Positions 17,797 to 27,710 of a stretch of DNA of 64,000 bases are shown here, one piece after another (the first letter of the stretch is position 1; each line of letters begins with the position of its first letter). Under the pieces are notes generated by a model, which made no database searches, was not told the origin of the DNA, and saw only the letters and a list, made by a program, of their open reading frames with translations. The stretch is from Geopseudomonas aromaticivorans (GTDB lineage Bacteria; Pseudomonadota; Gammaproteobacteria; Pseudomonadales; Pseudomonadaceae): contig NZ_JAHRGL010000019.1 of NCBI RefSeq assembly GCF_019097855.1, positions 124,001-188,000 on the forward strand, read 5' to 3'. Both the position numbers and the translations under genes were made by a program.

Positions 17797-18831
17797 TTAG
17801 TTGTGTGCGTGCAGCACTTCGTTCAGCTCGACCGCGGTCTTGTTGGTCTTGCACTCGACTGCACCGGTTTGTGAGTTGCGGCGCAGCAGCAGGTCGTTCT
17901 GCCCGGCGATGTCGCGGGCCTTGACCACTTCGACCAGCGAGCCCTGGTCGTCGAGCACGGCGACCTTGGTGCCGGCGGTGATGTACAGGCCGGACTCGAC
18001 GGTGCAGCGGTCGCCCAGCGGGATGCCGATGCCGGCATTGGCGCCGATCAGGCAGCCTTCGCCGACCGAGATGACGATGTTGCCGCCACCGGACAGGGTG
18101 CCCATGGTCGAGCAGCCGCCGCCCAGGTCCGAGCCCTTGCCGACGAACACGCCGGCGGAGACGCGGCCTTCGATCATGCCCGGGCCGGCGGTGCCGGCGT
18201 TGAAGTTGATGAAGCCTTCGTGCATCACGGTGGTGCCTTCGCCGACGTAGGCGCCCAGGCGCACGCGGGCGGTGTCGGCGATGCGCACGCCGTTCGGCAC
18301 CACGTAGTCGGTCATCTTCGGGAACTTGTCGACCGAGAACACTTCCAGCAGCTCGCCCTTCAGGCGGGCTTCCAGCTGACGCTCGGCCAGTTCGGCCAGG
18401 TCGATGGCACCTTCATTGGTCCACGCCACGTTGGGCAGCAGGGCGAAGATGCCGGCCAGGCTGGTACCGTGCGGCTTGACCAGGCGATGCGACAGCAGGT
18501 GCAGTTTGAGGTAGGCCTCCGGCGTGCTGGTCGGCGCGCTGTCTTCGGCCAGCAGCACGGCGACCAGTGGCTTGCGGCTCTCGGCCAGGCGGGTGAGCAG
18601 GGCGGCCTGGGCGGCGTCGACCTGCTTGAGGGCGCCGGCCAGATCATGGGCCTGGTTGTTGCTCAGGGCGAGGGTCTGGTTGCCGCCGGTGTAGCCGAGG
18701 GCGTTGGCGGTGGTGGCCACCAGTTCGGCCGGCGGGTTGAGCAGCGGCAGGGCGTAGAAGACTTCCAGCCAGGTGCCCTGACGGTTCTGGGTGCCGACGC
18801 CGAAGGCGATGCTGTAGAGGTGCTGCGACAT
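17797..18831 (-). CDS. dapD: Tetrahydrodipicolinate N-succinyltransferase
   Basis: The 344-residue enzyme has an N-terminal domain of the long proteobacterial DapD type and a left-handed beta-helix of hexapeptide repeats from about residue 180 (ARVRLGAYVGEGTTVMHEGF, then GGCSTMGTLSGGGNIVISVG). It transfers succinyl from succinyl-CoA to tetrahydrodipicolinate, two steps before DapE in lysine and meso-diaminopimelate synthesis. The ATG at 18831 gives the conserved start MSQHLYSIAFGVGTQN. Confidence 0.95.
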   Translation of the reverse strand: MSQHLYSIAFGVGTQNRQGTWLEVFYALPLLNPPAELVATTANALGYTGGNQTLALSNNQAHDLAGALKQVDAAQAALLTRLAESRKPLVAVLLAEDSAPTSTPEAYLKLHLLSHRLVKPHGTSLAGIFALLPNVAWTNEGAIDLAELAERQLEARLKGELLEVFSVDKFPKMTDYVVPNGVRIADTARVRLGAYVGEGTTVMHEGFINFNAGTAGPGMIEGRVSAGVFVGKGSDLGGGCSTMGTLSGGGNIVISVGEGCLIGANAGIGIPLGDRCTVESGLYITAGTKVAVLDDQGSLVEVVKARDIAGQNDLLLRRNSQTGAVECKTNKTAVELNEVLHAHN

Positions 18832-18872
18832 GGGGATTGATCCTTTCACTATTCAGTATTCGATCGGCGGGC

Positions 18873-19235
18873 TCAGGCGAGCGCCGCCGCATAGAGTTCG
18901 GGCTTGAAGCCGAGCAGGGTCCGCTCGCCGAGGTCGAGGACCGGGCGCTTGATCATCGACGGCTGCGCGAGCATCAGCTCGATGGCACGGGCCTGGTCGA
19001 GATCGGCTTTCTGTTCGTCGGCAAGCTTGCGGAAGGTGGTGCCGGCGCGGTTGAGGACCTTGTCCCAGCCATGCTCGTTGCACCATCTTTCCAGGCTGGC
19101 GCGGTCGATGCCGGCGGCCTTGTAGTCGTGAAAACGGTAGCTCAGCTGCCGTTCGTCGAGCCAGCTGCGCGCCTTCTTCATGGTATCGCAGGCCTTGATG
19201 CCGTACAGCTGCAGGTCTTTGATTTCACTGGGCAT
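18873..19235 (-). CDS. Spx/ArsC-family reductase (YffB type)
   Basis: The 120-residue protein has a thioredoxin-like fold. The N-terminal strand and cysteine motif YGIKACDTMKKARSWL keeps one redox cysteine, and the C-terminal SMIKRPVLD loop is typical of ArsC/Spx/YffB proteins. The RNA-polymerase-binding signature of Bacillus Spx is not evident, so a glutathione-linked reductase of the YffB kind is likelier than a regulator. The upstream frame is open, but the ATG at 19235 gives the conserved beginning. It lies between dapD and the small membrane gene on the same strand. Confidence 0.85.
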   Translation of the reverse strand: MPSEIKDLQLYGIKACDTMKKARSWLDERQLSYRFHDYKAAGIDRASLERWCNEHGWDKVLNRAGTTFRKLADEQKADLDQARAIELMLAQPSMIKRPVLDLGERTLLGFKPELYAAALA

Positions 19236-19273
19236 TTCGTGTTTCCGAGAATCGTGGCGGGGCGTCGGCGAGG

Positions 19274-19444
19274 TCAGCCGAAGGCCAGGTACAGACGGTA
19301 GAACAGCGACGACAGCATGACCAGCACGCCGATGGCCAGCACGGCCACGCCGGCATCGCTCGCGCGCTTGGTATAGCCGACGCCGAGCATCAGCATGCCG
19401 AGGCTGATCAGCGCGGTCATCACGTTGAGCGGATTGTCCATCAT
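19274..19444 (-). CDS. Small two-helix membrane protein
   Basis: A 56-residue protein (55 if the second of two adjacent ATGs is used) with two hydrophobic helices, ALISLGMLMLGVGY and GVAVLAIGVLVMLSSLFY, joined by the charged turn TKRASDAG. Its start overlaps the dapC stop (ATGA), which argues that it is a real, translationally coupled gene. It ends 38 bases before the Spx-like gene. I do not know its function. Codon use (many GGC, CTG, GCC) matches the neighbours. Confidence 0.72.
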   Translation of the reverse strand: MMDNPLNVMTALISLGMLMLGVGYTKRASDAGVAVLAIGVLVMLSSLFYRLYLAFG

Positions 19445-20643
19445 CCTTGTTGGGTCTCCAGATAGCTACGGATGCGCTTGGCGGCTTCGACGCACTCGGC
19501 CAGCGGCGCAACCAGGGCCAGACGTACGCGGCCGGCGCCGGGGTTGAGGCCGTCGACTTCGCGCGACAGGTAGGAGCCGGGCACCACGGTGACGTGTTCG
19601 CGCTCGAACAGTTCGCGGGTGAAGGTGGTGTCGTCGCCCGGAGTTTTCGCCCACAGGTAGAAGCCGCCGTCCGGGCGTTCGACCTCGAGCACGCCACCGA
19701 GCGCTTCCAGCACGGCGGCGAACTTCTCGCGGTACAGAGTGCGGTTGGCGCGTACATGCTCCTCGTCGTTCCACGCGGCGATACTGGCCAGCTGGGTCTG
19801 CACCGGCATGGCGCAGCCGTGGTAGGTGCGATAGAGCAGGAACGGCTTGAGGATTTCGGCGTCGCCGGCGACGAAGCCGGAGCGCAGGCCGGGCAGGTTG
19901 GAGCGCTTGGACAGGCTGTGAAACACCACGCAGCGCTTGAAGTCGCTGCGGCCGAGTTCGGCGCAGGCGCTCAGCAGGCCCGGCGGTGGGGTCTGTTCGT
20001 CGAAATACAGCTCGCTGTAGCACTCGTCGGCAGCGATGACGAAGTCATGCTCGTCGGCCAGGGCGATCAGCTTCTTCAGGGTATCCAGCGGCACCAGCGC
20101 GCCGGTGGGGTTGCCCGGCGAGCAGATGAACAGGATCTGGCAGCGCTGCCAGATCTCCGCCGGCACGGCGTCGAAGTCGGGGTTGAAGCCGTTCTCAGCC
20201 AGGCACGGCAGGTAGTGCGGCTGGGCGCCAGCGAGCAGGGTGGCGCCTTCGTAGATCTGATAGAAGGGATTGGGGCTGACTACCAGAGCGTCGGGGTTGC
20301 GGTCGACCATCGCCTGGGTGAAAGCGAACAGTGCCTCGCGGGTGCCGTTGACCGGCAGTACGTGCTGCGCCGGATCCAGCCAGCCGTCCGGCACGCCGAA
20401 GCGGCGCTCGCACCAGCCGGTGATGGCTTGGCGCAGCGCCGGCAGGCCGGCGGTGGTCGGGTACACGGCGAGCTGGTCGAGATTGCTGGCCAGCGCCTCG
20501 GCGACGAAATCCGGCGAGCGATGCTTGGGCTCGCCGATGGACAGGGCGATCGGCTTCTTGTCAGCCGGCGGCTGGGCGCCGGCCAGCAGCGCGCGCAGCT
20601 TTTCGAACGGATAGGGCTGCAGGAGGTCGAGGGCACGGTTCAT
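19441..20643 (-). CDS. dapC: Succinyldiaminopimelate transaminase
   Basis: The 400-residue class I/II aminotransferase has the PLP lysine in SLSKRSNLPGLRSGF, the glycine-rich LPVNGTREALFAFTQ and the NPGAGRVRLAL-like C-terminal arginine motif. It converts N-succinyl-2-amino-6-ketopimelate to the diaminopimelate form, between DapD and DapE. Its position beside dapD and glnD fits Pseudomonas dapC. ATG at 20643 is preceded by AGGAA at eight bases; a TTG one codon upstream is unlikely. The small membrane gene overlaps its stop. Confidence 0.92.
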   Translation of the reverse strand: MNRALDLLQPYPFEKLRALLAGAQPPADKKPIALSIGEPKHRSPDFVAEALASNLDQLAVYPTTAGLPALRQAITGWCERRFGVPDGWLDPAQHVLPVNGTREALFAFTQAMVDRNPDALVVSPNPFYQIYEGATLLAGAQPHYLPCLAENGFNPDFDAVPAEIWQRCQILFICSPGNPTGALVPLDTLKKLIALADEHDFVIAADECYSELYFDEQTPPPGLLSACAELGRSDFKRCVVFHSLSKRSNLPGLRSGFVAGDAEILKPFLLYRTYHGCAMPVQTQLASIAAWNDEEHVRANRTLYREKFAAVLEALGGVLEVERPDGGFYLWAKTPGDDTTFTRELFEREHVTVVPGSYLSREVDGLNPGAGRVRLALVAPLAECVEAAKRIRSYLETQQG

Positions 20644-20656
20644 CAAGAGTTCCTGT

Positions 20657-23368
20657 TCAGAAGCTGATGCGTGACAGCGGGACGGCGCTGTCCTGGATAT
20701 CGGAAAGCTGGCGGACCAGGGACTCCTGCAGGCGGGCGCAGAGTTCCGGGTCGGACAGCGGCTGGTTGTGGGCGTCGGTGACGAAGAATACGTCTTCCAC
20801 GCGCTCGCCGAGGGTGGCGATCTTGGCGTTCTGCACCGACAGGTCGAAGTCGAGGAAGATCTGTCCGACGCGGGCCAGCAGGCCGGGGCGGTCGGGGGCG
20901 ATCACCTCGATGACGCTGAGCGGGCGCTGGGCGTCGGTATGGATGGTCACCTGCGGGGCGAAGCCGAAGCTCTTCAGCTGGCGCGGCACGCGGCGCTTGA
21001 TGATGGTGCTGTAGTCGTGCGGGTTCCTCAGGGCGTCGACCAGGCCCTGGCGGATCTCGGCGATGCGCTCGGGGTCGTCGCCGATCGAGCCGCCATCGGC
21101 GTCCAGCACCACGTAGGTGTCGAGGGTGAACTGGCTGGTCGAGGTGAGGATGCGCGCGTCCTGAATGTTCAGGTTGAGCTGGTCCATGGCCGCCACGGTC
21201 ACCGCGAAGAAGTCGTGCTGGTCCGGGGCGTAGATGAAGATCTGCGTGCCGCCCTCGAATTCACGCTGGGTGGTTTCCTTGATCAGTACCAGCGGTGCGC
21301 CGTCGTGGGGATGGCGCAGGATGGCTTCGGCATGCCAGGCGATGTCTTCGGCGCTGTGGCGCAGGAAGTAGTGGTCGCCCAGTTGTGCCCACAGCTGTTC
21401 GACGGCATCGGCGTCGATGTCTTCGCGTGCATGCAGCAGCTTGAGCGCCGCGTGCTGGTTCTCGCGGATGCGTTCCTCGCGGTCGATCGGGTTCTCCAGG
21501 CCGCGGCGCAGGGCGCGCTTGGTCTCGGCGTACAGCTGGCGCATCAGAGAGGCGCGCCAGGAGTTCCACAGCGTCGGGTTGGTGGCGTTGATGTCGGCCA
21601 CGGTCAGCACGTAGAGGTAGTCGAGGTGGGTCTGGTCGCCGACCGTGCTGGCGAAGTCGTGGATCACCTGCGGGTCGGACAGGTCCTTGCGCTGCGCGGT
21701 GGTGGACATGACCAGGTGGTTCTTCACCAGCCAGGCGATCAGCCGGCTGTCCCACGGCGGCAGGTGGTGGCGCTCGCAGAAGGCCAGGGCATCCTTGGCG
21801 CCCAGCTCGGAGTGGTCGCCGCCACGGCCCTTGGCGATGTCGTGGAACAGCCCGGCGAAGTACACCAGCTCGGGCTTGGGCAGTTGGGCCATCAGCTCGC
21901 TGGCCAGCGGGTATTTTTCCGCCATCTCCGGACGGTCGAGCTTGCGCAGATTCTTGATCAGGTTGAGGGTGTGGGCGTCGACCGTATAGATGTGGAACAG
22001 GTCGTGCTGCATCTGGCCGATGATGTGGCCGAACTCCGGCAGGTAGCGGCCGAGGATGCCGTAGCGGTTCATCCGCCGCAGGTTGCGGTGGATGCCCTCA
22101 TAGGACTTGAACAGCTCGACGAACAGGCTGGTGTTGCGGATGTCGTGGCGGAACTTGTCGTCGATCAGCTGGCGATGGTCGCGCAGCAGGCGGATGGTGC
22201 CGGAGCGCACGCCGCGGATCTCCGGGTGCTGGGCCATCAGCACGAAAATCTCCAGGATCGCGCTGGGCGTGCGCTTGAAGACGCCCGGGTCGCTGGCCTC
22301 GATGAAGCCGTCGCGGACCTGGAAGCGGGCATTCAGCGGGCGCAGTTCGCCGCAGCCCGGTTGCTCGAGCAGCTGCTCCTCGAGGGTCTGGTTGACCAGG
22401 TCGCTCAGCTCCGCGGCCGCCATCACCACCCGGTAGTACTTCTGCATGAAGCTCTCGACCGCCAGCTTGGCGTTGCTGGCGGTGAAACCGAGCAGGCCGG
22501 CCAGGCGCCGCTGGTGGTCGAACAGCAGGCGGTCTTCGGCGCGCCCGGCGACCATGTGCAGGGCGTAGCGCACTTTCCACAGGAACTCCTGGCTGGCGCT
22601 CAGCAGGCCGAATTCGCTCGGGGTCAGCAGGCCGCGGGTGACCAGGGTTTCCAGGGTCAGGGTGCCGTAATAGCGGCCGATGACCCAGAGAATGTTCTGC
22701 AGGTCGCGCAGGCCGCCGGGCGAGCCCTTGACGTTGGGTTCGAGGTTGTATTCGGTGTCGTTGTACTTGGCATGGCGGGCGTGCTGCTCGGCACGCTTGG
22801 CGAGGAAGAACTCGCGCGCCGGCCACATGTACTGGGTGCCGGTGGCGGCGAGCATGCGCCGGCGCAGGTCGTCCGCGCCGACCAGGGTGCGGCTTTCCAT
22901 CAGGTTGGTGATCACCGTCAGGTCGGCGCGCGCCTGCTCGGCGCAGTCCTCTACCGAGCGCACGCTCTGGCCGATCTCCAGACCGATGTCCCACAGCAGG
23001 GTCAGGAAGCCCTCGATCGGTTCGCGCAGGCTGTCGTGCTGCGCGCCGTCGAGCAGGATCAGGATGTCGATGTCCGAGTGCGGATGCAGTTCGCCGCGCC
23101 CATAGCCGCCGACCGCGACCAGGGCGATGTCGTTGGCATCGCCCCAGTCGAAGCGGGCCCAGGCTTCGCGCAGGATCTGGTCGACGAACCAGGCGCGACC
23201 GGTGATCAGGCGACGGATGTCGCAGGTGGCGGAGAAGCGTCCGTCGAGTATCTCGCCGGCCTGGCGGATCGCCTTCTTGAAGGCGGCGATCGGGCTGCTC
23301 TTCAGCGCGAGCTCGGCCTGGAACTGGCCGCGGTCGAACAGCTCATGGTCCACATCCGGATGCGACAT
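20657..23368 (-). CDS. glnD: Bifunctional uridylyltransferase/uridylyl-removing enzyme (PII sensor)
   Basis: The 903-residue protein has the full GlnD layout. A nucleotidyltransferase domain shows [19 protein letters not shown] near residue 88. An HD phosphohydrolase domain shows [20 protein letters not shown] near residue 510. Two C-terminal ACT domains start near residues 700 and 815 and bind glutamine. It uridylylates PII (GlnB/GlnK) at low glutamine and removes UMP at high glutamine, controlling glutamine synthetase and NtrC. It lies between map and dapC as in P. aeruginosa. Confidence 0.97.
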   Translation of the reverse strand: MSHPDVDHELFDRGQFQAELALKSSPIAAFKKAIRQAGEILDGRFSATCDIRRLITGRAWFVDQILREAWARFDWGDANDIALVAVGGYGRGELHPHSDIDILILLDGAQHDSLREPIEGFLTLLWDIGLEIGQSVRSVEDCAEQARADLTVITNLMESRTLVGADDLRRRMLAATGTQYMWPAREFFLAKRAEQHARHAKYNDTEYNLEPNVKGSPGGLRDLQNILWVIGRYYGTLTLETLVTRGLLTPSEFGLLSASQEFLWKVRYALHMVAGRAEDRLLFDHQRRLAGLLGFTASNAKLAVESFMQKYYRVVMAAAELSDLVNQTLEEQLLEQPGCGELRPLNARFQVRDGFIEASDPGVFKRTPSAILEIFVLMAQHPEIRGVRSGTIRLLRDHRQLIDDKFRHDIRNTSLFVELFKSYEGIHRNLRRMNRYGILGRYLPEFGHIIGQMQHDLFHIYTVDAHTLNLIKNLRKLDRPEMAEKYPLASELMAQLPKPELVYFAGLFHDIAKGRGGDHSELGAKDALAFCERHHLPPWDSRLIAWLVKNHLVMSTTAQRKDLSDPQVIHDFASTVGDQTHLDYLYVLTVADINATNPTLWNSWRASLMRQLYAETKRALRRGLENPIDREERIRENQHAALKLLHAREDIDADAVEQLWAQLGDHYFLRHSAEDIAWHAEAILRHPHDGAPLVLIKETTQREFEGGTQIFIYAPDQHDFFAVTVAAMDQLNLNIQDARILTSTSQFTLDTYVVLDADGGSIGDDPERIAEIRQGLVDALRNPHDYSTIIKRRVPRQLKSFGFAPQVTIHTDAQRPLSVIEVIAPDRPGLLARVGQIFLDFDLSVQNAKIATLGERVEDVFFVTDAHNQPLSDPELCARLQESLVRQLSDIQDSAVPLSRISF

Positions 23369-23405
23369 CGGGCGATCTCCATTCAGGGGCTGGGGGCGGC
23401 GCTGC

Positions 23406-24188
23406 TCAGGGCAGGCAGCGGGCGATGCTGTCGTCGTTGCGCAGGGTGAGGATTTCGCAGCCGTTTTCGGTCACCAACAGGGTGTGTTCATACTGGGCCG
23501 AGAGCTTGCGGTCCTTGGTGATCGCCGTCCAGCCGTCGCCGAGCAGGCGGGTCTCGTGGCGACCCTGGTTGATCATCGGCTCGATGGTGAAGGTCATCCC
23601 GGCCTTGAGTTCGAGGCCGGTGCCGGCGCGGCCATAGTGCAGCACCTGTGGCTCTTCGTGGAACACGTTGCCGATGCCGTGGCCGCAATACTCGCGAACC
23701 ACCGAGTAACCGTTCGACTCGGCGTGCTTCTGGATGATCTCGCCGATGTCGCCGAGGTGGGCGCCGGGGCGCACCAGCGAGATGCCCTTGTACAGGCATT
23801 CCTGGGTGATCTGGCACAGCCGCTGGGCCCACTCGGGCGCGTTGCCGATCAGGAACATCTTGCTGGTGTCGCCGAAGTAGCCGTCCTTGATCACCGTGAT
23901 GTCGATGTTGAGGATGTCGCCATCCTTGAGCGGCTTGTCGTTGGGGATGCCGTGGCAGACCACGTGGTTGATCGAGGTGCAGATCGACTTGGGGAAGCCG
24001 TGGTAGTTCAGCGGCGCGGGAATGGCCTGCTGCACGTCGACGATGTAGTCGTGGCAGAGGCGGTTCAGTTCCTCGGTGGTGACGCCCGCGCGGACGTGCG
24101 GCTCGATCATCTCCAGCACTTCGGCGGCCAGGCGGCCGGCCACACGCATTTTCTCGATTTCCTCGGGGGTCTTGATGGTGACGGTCAT
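23406..24188 (-). CDS. map: Methionine aminopeptidase, type I
   Basis: The 260-residue pita-bread metallohydrolase removes the initiator methionine from nascent proteins. The metal ligands can be read in [15 protein letters not shown] (two Asp), GHGIG (His), TIEPM (Glu) and the late glutamate near EHTLLVTE. Its length is normal for type I. It is divergent from rpsB with 266 bases between the two starts, a usual pairing in proteobacteria. Confidence 0.96.
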   Translation of the reverse strand: MTVTIKTPEEIEKMRVAGRLAAEVLEMIEPHVRAGVTTEELNRLCHDYIVDVQQAIPAPLNYHGFPKSICTSINHVVCHGIPNDKPLKDGDILNIDITVIKDGYFGDTSKMFLIGNAPEWAQRLCQITQECLYKGISLVRPGAHLGDIGEIIQKHAESNGYSVVREYCGHGIGNVFHEEPQVLHYGRAGTGLELKAGMTFTIEPMINQGRHETRLLGDGWTAITKDRKLSAQYEHTLLVTENGCEILTLRNDDSIARCLP

Positions 24189-24292
24189 CAGCTCTCTCTG
24201 GCGCGGTGCGCCTGCCTACGGTAAACAGGAAAGGATGTCATTCTAACAGACCCGGCATTCGCTGCGGACGGCCGCGGCGGCGCGCAGGCGGG

Positions 24293-24321
24293 TTTCGCCG
24301 AGCGTGCATGTATGGTATAAA
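24293..24321 (+). promoter_or_regulatory. Candidate promoter for rpsB-tsf
   Basis: TATAAA at 24316-24321 with a weak TTTCGC 17 bases upstream. The leader to the rpsB ATG would be about 125 bases, long enough for the S2-binding leader known to autoregulate rpsB-tsf in E. coli. I did not fold or align it. Confidence 0.4.
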
Positions 24322-24454
24322 GCGCGGCGCTTTTCGGGGTGGTCCCGGAAAGGCAACGAAACCACACACGCATCGACACAATCTATCCTGGGTGCCCGCA
24401 AGGGTTGGATATTGGGATGCGTGGAGGCTCAACCCGACTTATCGAGGAATAGAA

Positions 24455-25186
24455 ATGTCCCAAGTCAACATGCGCGATATGCTCAAGGCCGGCTGCCACT
24501 TCGGCCACCAGACCCGTTACTGGAACCCGAAGATGGGCAAGTTCATCTTCGGCGCGCGCAACAAGATTCACATCATCAACCTCGAAAAAACCCTGCCGAT
24601 GTTCAACGAAGCCCTGGCTTTCGTTGAGAAGCTGGCTGCTGGCAAGAACAAGATCCTGTTCGTCGGCACCAAGCGCTCCGCCAGCAAGATCGTCCGTGAA
24701 GAAGCTGCCCGCGCCGGCATGCCGTTCGTCGATCACCGCTGGCTCGGCGGCATGCTGACCAACTTCAAGACCATCCGTGCCTCGATCAAGCGTCTGCGCG
24801 ATCTGGAAGTGCAGTCCCAGGACGGCACCTTCGAGAAGCTGACCAAGAAAGAAGCGCTGATGCGTACCCGTGATCTGGAAAAGCTTGAGCGCAGCCTGGG
24901 TGGTATCAAGGACATGGGCGGCCTGCCGGATGCCCTGTTCGTGGTCGACGTTGATCACGAGCGCATTGCCATCACCGAAGCCAACAAGCTGGGCATCCCG
25001 GTCATCGGCATCGTCGATACCAACAGCAGCCCGGAAGGTGTGGACTACATCATCCCGGGTAACGACGACGCCATCCGCGCCGTTCAGCTGTACCTGGGCT
25101 CCATGGCTGACGCCGTGCTGAGCGGCAAGTCCAAGTCCGGTGCCGAGTTCGCCGAAGCTGCTTCGTCCGAAGCTGCCGAAGGCTAA
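24455..25186 (+). CDS. rpsB: 30S ribosomal protein S2
   Basis: The 243-residue protein starts [20 protein letters not shown] and holds the family signatures [20 protein letters not shown] and [20 protein letters not shown]. It is assembled late on the small subunit with S1. Codon use is strongly biased toward preferred codons. The upstream frame is open but the conserved start is at 24455. A terminator follows before tsf, likely allowing S2 to be made in excess over EF-Ts. Confidence 0.98.
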   Translation: MSQVNMRDMLKAGCHFGHQTRYWNPKMGKFIFGARNKIHIINLEKTLPMFNEALAFVEKLAAGKNKILFVGTKRSASKIVREEAARAGMPFVDHRWLGGMLTNFKTIRASIKRLRDLEVQSQDGTFEKLTKKEALMRTRDLEKLERSLGGIKDMGGLPDALFVVDVDHERIAITEANKLGIPVIGIVDTNSSPEGVDYIIPGNDDAIRAVQLYLGSMADAVLSGKSKSGAEFAEAASSEAAEG

Positions 25187-25218
25187 GCGCCAGGCGCGCC
25201 AAGCGTTATCCGGTGCGC

Positions 25219-25245
25219 AAAAAAGGGGGCTAGGCCCCCTTTTTG
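25219..25245 (+). terminator. Terminator-like hairpin between rpsB and tsf
   Basis: AAAAAAGGGGGCTAGGCCCCCTTTTTG-type element: seven-base GC stem, minimal loop and T run, 32 bases after the rpsB stop. Its strength suggests partial termination, with tsf receiving read-through or using its own promoter. Confidence 0.88.
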
Positions 25246-25312
25246 CCACCTCCGAATTGCCGCCCGGCCTGCCGGGCGAACTGGTTTAGAGCAACTCTAG
25301 AGGACTCCGAAC

Positions 25313-26182
25313 ATGGCAGAGATTACTGCAGCCCTGGTTAAAGAACTGCGCGAGCGCACTGGCCAAGGCATGATGGATTGCAAGAAGGCCCTGACTGCCG
25401 CCGGTGGCGACATCGAGAAGGCCATCGACGACATGCGTGCCGCTGGCGCCATCAAGGCTGCCAAGAAGGCTGGCAACATCGCTGCCGAAGGCTCCATCGC
25501 CGTCAAAGTGGCTGACGACAACAAGTCGGCCGTGATCCTCGAAGTCAACTCGCAGACCGACTTCCTGGCTCTGCAGGACGACTTCAAGAACTTCGTTGCT
25601 GCCAGCATCGAGAAAGCCTTTGCCGACCAGCTGGCCGACGTGGCTCCGCTGATCGCTGCTCAGGAGCCGGCTCGCGAAGCCCTGGTCTCCAAGTGCGGCG
25701 AGAACGTCAACATCCGTCGCCTGACTCGTGTCGAAGGCGACGTGGTGGGTTCCTACCTGCACGGCCACCGCATCGGTGTCGTGGTCACCCTCAAGGGTGG
25801 CAATGCCGAGCTGGCCAAGGAAATCGCAATGCACGTGGCAGCCAGCAACCCGCAGTTCGTCAGCGCTGCCGAGGTTTCCGCCGAAGCCGTTGCCAAGGAA
25901 AAGGAAATCTTCCTGGCCCTGAACGCCGACAAGATCGCCGGCAAGCCGGAAAACATCGTCGAGAACATGGTCAAGGGTCGCATCGCCAAGTTCCTCGCCG
26001 AAGCCAGCCTGGTCGAGCAGCCGTTCGTCAAGAACCCCGATGTCAAGGTCGGCGAACTGGCCAAGCAGGCCGGCGCTGAAGTCGTCTCCTTCGTGCGTTA
26101 CGAAGTGGGCGAGGGCATCGAGAAGGCTGAAGTCGACTTCGCTGCCGAAGTGGCTGCCCAGGTGGCTGCCAGCCAGCAGTAA
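25313..26182 (+). CDS. tsf: Elongation factor Ts
   Basis: The 289-residue nucleotide-exchange factor for EF-Tu has the N-terminal UBA-like helix bundle with the TGQGMMDCKKAL motif (residues 17-28) and the core QTDFLALQDDF. GAGGACT stands a few bases before the ATG at 25313. It is the second gene of the rpsB-tsf pair and is followed by a strong terminator. Confidence 0.98.
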   Translation: MAEITAALVKELRERTGQGMMDCKKALTAAGGDIEKAIDDMRAAGAIKAAKKAGNIAAEGSIAVKVADDNKSAVILEVNSQTDFLALQDDFKNFVAASIEKAFADQLADVAPLIAAQEPAREALVSKCGENVNIRRLTRVEGDVVGSYLHGHRIGVVVTLKGGNAELAKEIAMHVAASNPQFVSAAEVSAEAVAKEKEIFLALNADKIAGKPENIVENMVKGRIAKFLAEASLVEQPFVKNPDVKVGELAKQAGAEVVSFVRYEVGEGIEKAEVDFAAEVAAQVAASQQ

Positions 26183-26200
26183 GACGGTCTGACGCTGTCC

Positions 26201-26238
26201 GAGAAAAGGCTGCCCGCTTCCGCGCGCAGCCTTTTCTT
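26201..26238 (+). terminator. Rho-independent terminator of tsf
   Basis: Twelve-base complementary arms AGAAAAGGCTGC and GCAGCCTTTTCT surround a loop of about 12 bases and end in TTTG. It lies 18 bases past the tsf stop and separates rpsB-tsf from the pyrH operon. Confidence 0.9.
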
Positions 26239-26399
26239 TGAGGGCCGGCAGCGCCGCTCTGTCGAGCCTGCTACAAGCAAGAAATGGATGCTGTTTTTCG
26301 TGCCATGAGGGCACAGATTTCGTTCGGCGTGGTCAAATCCGCGCCGGCATGCGGAAGGCGCCGGCTTTTCGCAACCTTTCACTGCCGCAGGAGATTCGT

Positions 26400-27134
26400 A
26401 TGGCCCAGCTGAGTGGACGCCAACCCCGCTACAAACGTATTTTGCTCAAGCTCAGCGGTGAAGCGCTGATGGGCAGCGAGGAGTTCGGTATCGATCCCAA
26501 GGTGCTCGACCGCATGGCGCTGGAGATCGGTCAGCTGGTGGGGATCGGCGTCCAGGTCGGGCTGGTCATCGGCGGCGGCAACCTGTTCCGTGGTGCGGCG
26601 CTGAGTGCGGCCGGCATGGACCGGGTCACCGGCGATCACATGGGCATGCTGGCCACGGTGATGAACTCGCTGGCCATGCGCGACGCTCTGGAGCGCTCGA
26701 ACATCCCGGCGCTGGTGATGTCGGCGATCTCCATGGTCGGGGTCACCGACCACTACGACCGGCGCAAGGCCGTGCGCCACCTGGCTAGCGGGGAAGTGGT
26801 GATCTTCTCTGCCGGCACTGGCAATCCGTTCTTCACCACCGACTCGGCGGCCTGCCTGCGTGGCATCGAAGTCAATGCCGACCTGGTGCTGAAGGCGACC
26901 AAGGTCGATGGGGTGTACACTGCCGATCCGTTCAAGGATCCCAATGCCGAGAAGTTCGAGCACCTCACCTATGACGAGGTGCTCGACCGCAAGCTGGGCG
27001 TGATGGATCTGACTGCCATCTGCCTGTGCCGCGATCACAAGATGCCGCTGCGGGTGTTCAACATGAACAAGCCCGGAGCCTTGCTTAATATTGTTGTCGG
27101 GGGCGCCGAAGGCACCCTGGTCGAGGAGGGTTGA
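26400..27134 (+). CDS. pyrH: UMP kinase
   Basis: The 244-residue amino-acid-kinase-fold enzyme phosphorylates UMP to UDP. Motifs include [12 protein letters not shown] (residues about 14-25), [13 protein letters not shown] and the late [21 protein letters not shown] at 26400 follows AGGAG eight bases upstream; the frame is open further up but that part is non-conserved. The frr start follows two bases after its stop. Confidence 0.97.
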   Translation: MAQLSGRQPRYKRILLKLSGEALMGSEEFGIDPKVLDRMALEIGQLVGIGVQVGLVIGGGNLFRGAALSAAGMDRVTGDHMGMLATVMNSLAMRDALERSNIPALVMSAISMVGVTDHYDRRKAVRHLASGEVVIFSAGTGNPFFTTDSAACLRGIEVNADLVLKATKVDGVYTADPFKDPNAEKFEHLTYDEVLDRKLGVMDLTAICLCRDHKMPLRVFNMNKPGALLNIVVGGAEGTLVEEG

Positions 27135-27136
27135 GA

Positions 27137-27694
27137 ATGATCAACGAGATCAAGAAGGACGCGCAGGAGCGCATGAAGAAGTCGCTGGAGTCGCTGGATC
27201 ATGCCTTTGCCAAGATCCGCACCGGTCGCGCCCACCCGAGCATTCTGGACAGCGTCATGGTGTCCTACTACGGCTCGGATACCCCGCTGCGTCAGGTGGC
27301 CAACGTGATCGCCGAGGATTCGCGCACGCTGGCGCTCACCGTGTTCGACAAAAGCATGATCCAGGCGGTCGAGAAGGCGATCATGACCTCCGATCTGGGC
27401 CTCAATCCGGCGACTGCCGGCACCACCATCCGCGTACCGATGCCGGCTCTGACCGAGGAAACCCGCAAGGGTTTCACCAAGCAGGCGCGTGCCGAGTCGG
27501 AGAACGCTCGTGTGGCGATCCGCAACATCCGCCGCGATGCCCTTGCTCAGCTCAAGGATCTGGTCAAGGAGAAGGAAATCAGCGAGGACGACGAGCGTCG
27601 CGCCGCCGACGAGGTGCAGAAGCTGACCGACAAGGCTGTGGCTGATGTCGAAAAGGCGCTCGAAGCCAAGGAAGCCGACCTGATGGCCGTCTGA
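27137..27694 (+). CDS. frr: Ribosome recycling factor
   Basis: The 185-residue protein has the RRF sequence throughout ([44 protein letters not shown]). With EF-G it splits the post-termination ribosome. The ATG at 27137 matches the family start; an in-frame TTG two codons earlier overlaps the pyrH stop. The strong GAGGAGG seven bases upstream lies inside the end of pyrH, so the two are coupled. Confidence 0.97.
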   Translation: MINEIKKDAQERMKKSLESLDHAFAKIRTGRAHPSILDSVMVSYYGSDTPLRQVANVIAEDSRTLALTVFDKSMIQAVEKAIMTSDLGLNPATAGTTIRVPMPALTEETRKGFTKQARAESENARVAIRNIRRDALAQLKDLVKEKEISEDDERRAADEVQKLTDKAVADVEKALEAKEADLMAV

Positions 27695-27710
27695 CGGCCG
27701 GATGACAGTC

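Noticed and set aside
20768-23449. Long plus-strand open frame opposite glnD (893 codons)
   Set aside because: Antisense shadow of glnD with no recognisable domain and no ribosome site.
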